Shown: one piece after another, positions 62,090 through 64,000 of the stretch | Numbering within the stretch: the first letter of the stretch is position 1 | Layout: each line of letters opens with the position of its first letter | Origin: Brevibacillus panacihumi | Lineage (GTDB): Bacteria > Bacillota > Bacilli > Brevibacillales > Brevibacillaceae | Assembly (NCBI RefSeq): GCF_003710985.1 | Contig: NZ_RHHT01000003.1 | Span: forward strand, 1-64,000 | Reading direction: 5' to 3' | Length of the DNA stretch: 64,000 nt | Made by a program: the position numbers and the translations under genes | Notes under the pieces: generated by a model | What the model saw: the letters and a program-made list of their open reading frames with translations, nothing else | Told to the model about the DNA's origin: nothing | Databases searched by the model: none

Positions 62090-62629
62090 ATGAGAGAAGC
62101 GATGAATTACAGCGACGAAGAGCTTGCTTGTTCAGGAGATGTGGAGGCTTTTACGAGGTTGATCAAGAAAAACGAGCGAAGCTTGTATCGAGTAGCCCGT
62201 ACCATATTACAATCCGAAAACGAGTGCCTGGACGCTGCGCAGGAAGCAATTTTAAAAGCGTATCATTCATTGTCTACATTACGTGAGCCCCGTTTGTTCC
62301 ATTCATGGCTTATGCGTATCCTTGTGAATGAATGCCACCGTCTGGCCCGCAAAACCAGCAAACTTATGTTACTAGACGATTGGCAAGAGCCAGCATCACC
62401 CTACCGTTTTGAAGAGAACGTCGAGCTGCAAGAAGCGGTTCAGTTCTTGGAGAAAGAACTTCGACTCTGTATCGTTCTTTACTACTTTGAAGATATTGCG
62501 ATTAAAGATATGGCGCTCATTCTGAGCCAACCAGAGGGAACCATCAAATCTCGATTGAGTCGCGCTAGAAAAAAGTTGGCTGCCTATTTCACTTCGGAGT
62601 CTACGGAATGGAGGAAAGGTTATGAATGA
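62090..62629 (+). CDS. ECF RNA polymerase sigma factor
   Basis: A 179-residue sigma-70 family ECF protein. Region 2 (RSLYRVARTILQ, CLDAAQEAILKAYHSL) binds the -10 element; region 4 (LYYFEDIAIKDMALILSQPE, TIKSRLSRARKKL) carries the -35-binding helix-turn-helix. Start 62090 is preferred because AGGATGTGAAG precedes it; the upstream ATG at 62057 would sit at the predicted transcription start. It overlaps the next gene by 8 bp, the usual sigma/anti-sigma arrangement. The SigV/SigX group is closest in style. Confidence 0.9.
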   Translation: MREAMNYSDEELACSGDVEAFTRLIKKNERSLYRVARTILQSENECLDAAQEAILKAYHSLSTLREPRLFHSWLMRILVNECHRLARKTSKLMLLDDWQEPASPYRFEENVELQEAVQFLEKELRLCIVLYYFEDIAIKDMALILSQPEGTIKSRLSRARKKLAAYFTSESTEWRKGYE

Positions 62630-63689
62630 AAGACAAGTGGATAAAGAGCTTCGACAAATTGCCAAGAGAGCGACTGGAGAAGTTCCGGCACATTTCTCCG
62701 CTGGAATTGATCAAGTCCTAGAATCGCTCCCACTTCCCAATCGCCATGTACAAAAAAAGTCATACGTACGAAAGAACAATTGGCTGATCCCAGTTGCTTG
62801 CCTCATAGTAGGTATGTTTCTGTTGGTCAGTACGGGGTTTGTTTCCCCAACCATGGCCCATATGCTCAAAACATTGCCGTATGTGGGCTCAATCTTCGGA
62901 TTTATAGGGGATTCCGGGGTAAAAGAAGCGAATCAGCAAGGGCTGACTCAACCACTGGATCAAACGGAGACAGACCAGGGGATCACCGTCGCACTCAAAG
63001 AAGCCTATCACGATCGTCTGAACCTCTCTATCGGCTTTACAGTTACATTCCCGCCGAATGTGGATGGGTTTCAACATATAGAAAAATTGAGTTACAACTG
63101 GGGAGGGCAGTCAACCACAAGAACGTTCACGGCAGAGGAAGCCAAAAAGAACTATCTACTGCATTGGCGTCACGTTGGAGGAAATACGTACTACGGAACA
63201 TTCCAGCCGTTTTTCATGGAGGAATTGCCTCAAGAATTCACGCTGCAATTGGGGTTGCAGAAGATGGGGGGCGTTGAAGGCAACTGGTCATTTGAGATTC
63301 CGCTTTCCCGAACGTCGGCAGATGAGGTTACGAAAGTAATGGAGCCAAACGTCTCAGGTCAATCTAGAGGGTACACTCTAACGGTTGAACAAATTGTTCG
63401 AACCCCTAGTGCAACTAGAATTGTTTTTGGGGTACAGGGTGAAGGCGGGTCTTTCAACTTGAGCGATGACGAAAAGTGGTATCAGATCATGCTTTTGTCG
63501 GATGCGATTCGCGTTTTCGATTCAAATGGTGTTCCTCTTTCCAGCATTACTGACGAAAAGGGAAATAGACGAGGCGGCATTGTCGGGGAATCCCGGTTTA
63601 CGAAGGATTTTCATCCCATTTCGGCGAACTCAAGCTCCATTACGATCGTTGTTGACCAACAATTGCGGTTTGAAATCCCCCTAGACTGA
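62622..63689 (+). CDS. DUF4179 membrane protein, putative anti-sigma factor
   Basis: A 355-residue protein: cytosolic N-terminus of about 55 residues that could hold the sigma factor, one transmembrane helix (about 56-76, LIPVACLIVGMFLLVST), then an extracellular beta-rich domain of the DUF4179 type (VALKEAYHDRLNLSIGFTV). Overlap with the sigma gene and this layout support an anti-sigma function. The sensed signal is not known. Confidence 0.85.
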   Translation: MNERQVDKELRQIAKRATGEVPAHFSAGIDQVLESLPLPNRHVQKKSYVRKNNWLIPVACLIVGMFLLVSTGFVSPTMAHMLKTLPYVGSIFGFIGDSGVKEANQQGLTQPLDQTETDQGITVALKEAYHDRLNLSIGFTVTFPPNVDGFQHIEKLSYNWGGQSTTRTFTAEEAKKNYLLHWRHVGGNTYYGTFQPFFMEELPQEFTLQLGLQKMGGVEGNWSFEIPLSRTSADEVTKVMEPNVSGQSRGYTLTVEQIVRTPSATRIVFGVQGEGGSFNLSDDEKWYQIMLLSDAIRVFDSNGVPLSSITDEKGNRRGGIVGESRFTKDFHPISANSSSITIVVDQQLRFEIPLD

Positions 63690-63797
63690 CTAGGACATAA
63701 TATCTGGAGTACAGATTCAGGCGTGACAAGTATCTTTCATTCAAGATCGGTTTGAATTGAAGGAACAGTCAGGATCATTCATGGAAGGGGGAAGTCT

Positions 63798-64000
63798 ATG
63801 CCTGATATTGAAGCCAAAATTACTTTAATAAAAAGTAATGGTAGTGAAGCTGGAAGACATAGTGTGGCTTATTCAGGTTATCGTCCTGCACATTTGATTA
63901 CAGATGATTATTTAACGACTGGAGAGCATGATTACTACGGCGATGCTGTAGCCGAGCCAGGTAAGACTGTTATGGGCACAATTACTTTTCTTTCACCCGA
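63798..64000 (+). CDS. Partial gene, elongation-factor-Tu-like beta-barrel domain (cut by window end)
   Basis: ATG 63798 lies behind GGAAGGGGG. The first 67 residues (PDIEAKITLIKSNGSEAGRH, YSGYRPAHLITDDYLTTGE, VMGTITFLSP) resemble the third beta-barrel domain of EF-Tu, e.g. the SGYRP...H pattern, without a GTPase part. It may be a free-standing EF-Tu C-terminal-like domain protein; the 3' end is not in the window. 63690-63797 shows no other feature. Confidence 0.5.
   Translation, partial: MPDIEAKITLIKSNGSEAGRHSVAYSGYRPAHLITDDYLTTGEHDYYGDAVAEPGKTVMGTITFLSP

Overview
The window looks like chromosome from a spore-forming, low-to-mid GC Firmicute, most likely Brevibacillus or a close Paenibacillaceae relative. 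This is inferred from the sporulation-linked prkA-yhbH pair, an exopolysaccharide operon in the ydaJKLMN order of Bacillus, a leftover S-layer-homology fragment, a Bacillus-type tRNA cluster with encoded CCA ends, AGGAGG-type ribosome binding sites and T-box/GEMM riboswitch regulation. No phage, transposase or CRISPR array was found.

Layout. 1-1520: thirteen tRNA genes (Asn, Ser, Glu, Val, fMet, Asp, Phe, Trp, His, Gln, Gly, Cys, Leu) ending in a terminator; the 3' end of tRNA-Gly is duplicated 146 bp downstream. 1597-2090: relic of a MalT-type regulator joined to an SLH-domain tail. 2220-8170: a cyclic-di-GMP class I riboswitch with a terminator, then a 1593-residue repeat-rich LPNTS adhesin and its class D sortase. 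8.2-16.8 kb: purine permease, SDR, broken alcohol dehydrogenase, Crp/Fnr regulator, B3/B4 protein, rnhA-queG, ogt, an amidase-domain protein and a membrane reductase-like protein. 16.9-20.6 kb: galactitol-type PTS (IIB, IIC, IIA) divergent from a private HPr and a 2-hydroxyacid dehydrogenase. 20.8-31.1 kb: trmL, HAD hydrolase, prkA-yhbH, small membrane proteins, L,D-transpeptidase, VOC and MBL enzymes, a lipoprotein, SPL-like radical SAM protein and adaA. 31.3-36.9 kb: polar amino-acid ABC transporter, a PheC-like exported protein, and a chemoreceptor preceded by a second c-di-GMP-I riboswitch on the minus strand. 37-44.6 kb: alpha-hydroxyacid oxidase family enzyme, tandem GNAT, YbaK, a PAS-PAS-GGDEF-EAL protein, and a nicotinamidase/NaMN adenylyltransferase pair. 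44.7-52 kb: ydaJKLMN-like exopolysaccharide operon. 52-61.8 kb: MFS exporter, a regulator behind a gutted T-box leader, abgT-abgA-abgB, then an intact T-box leader before alaR-alaT. 62-64 kb: ECF sigma factor with DUF4179 partner, and the start of a further gene.

How it fits together. Cyclic di-GMP is the recurring theme: an enzyme carrying intact synthesis and hydrolysis motifs, two riboswitches (surface adhesin and chemoreceptor) and a degenerate-GGDEF membrane receptor (YdaK-like) that should gate the polysaccharide synthase all lie within 50 kb. A second theme is peptide/amino-acid scavenging: AbgT importer, two M20 amidohydrolases and an alanine-type aminotransferase, connected by one functional and one deleted copy of the same T-box leader.
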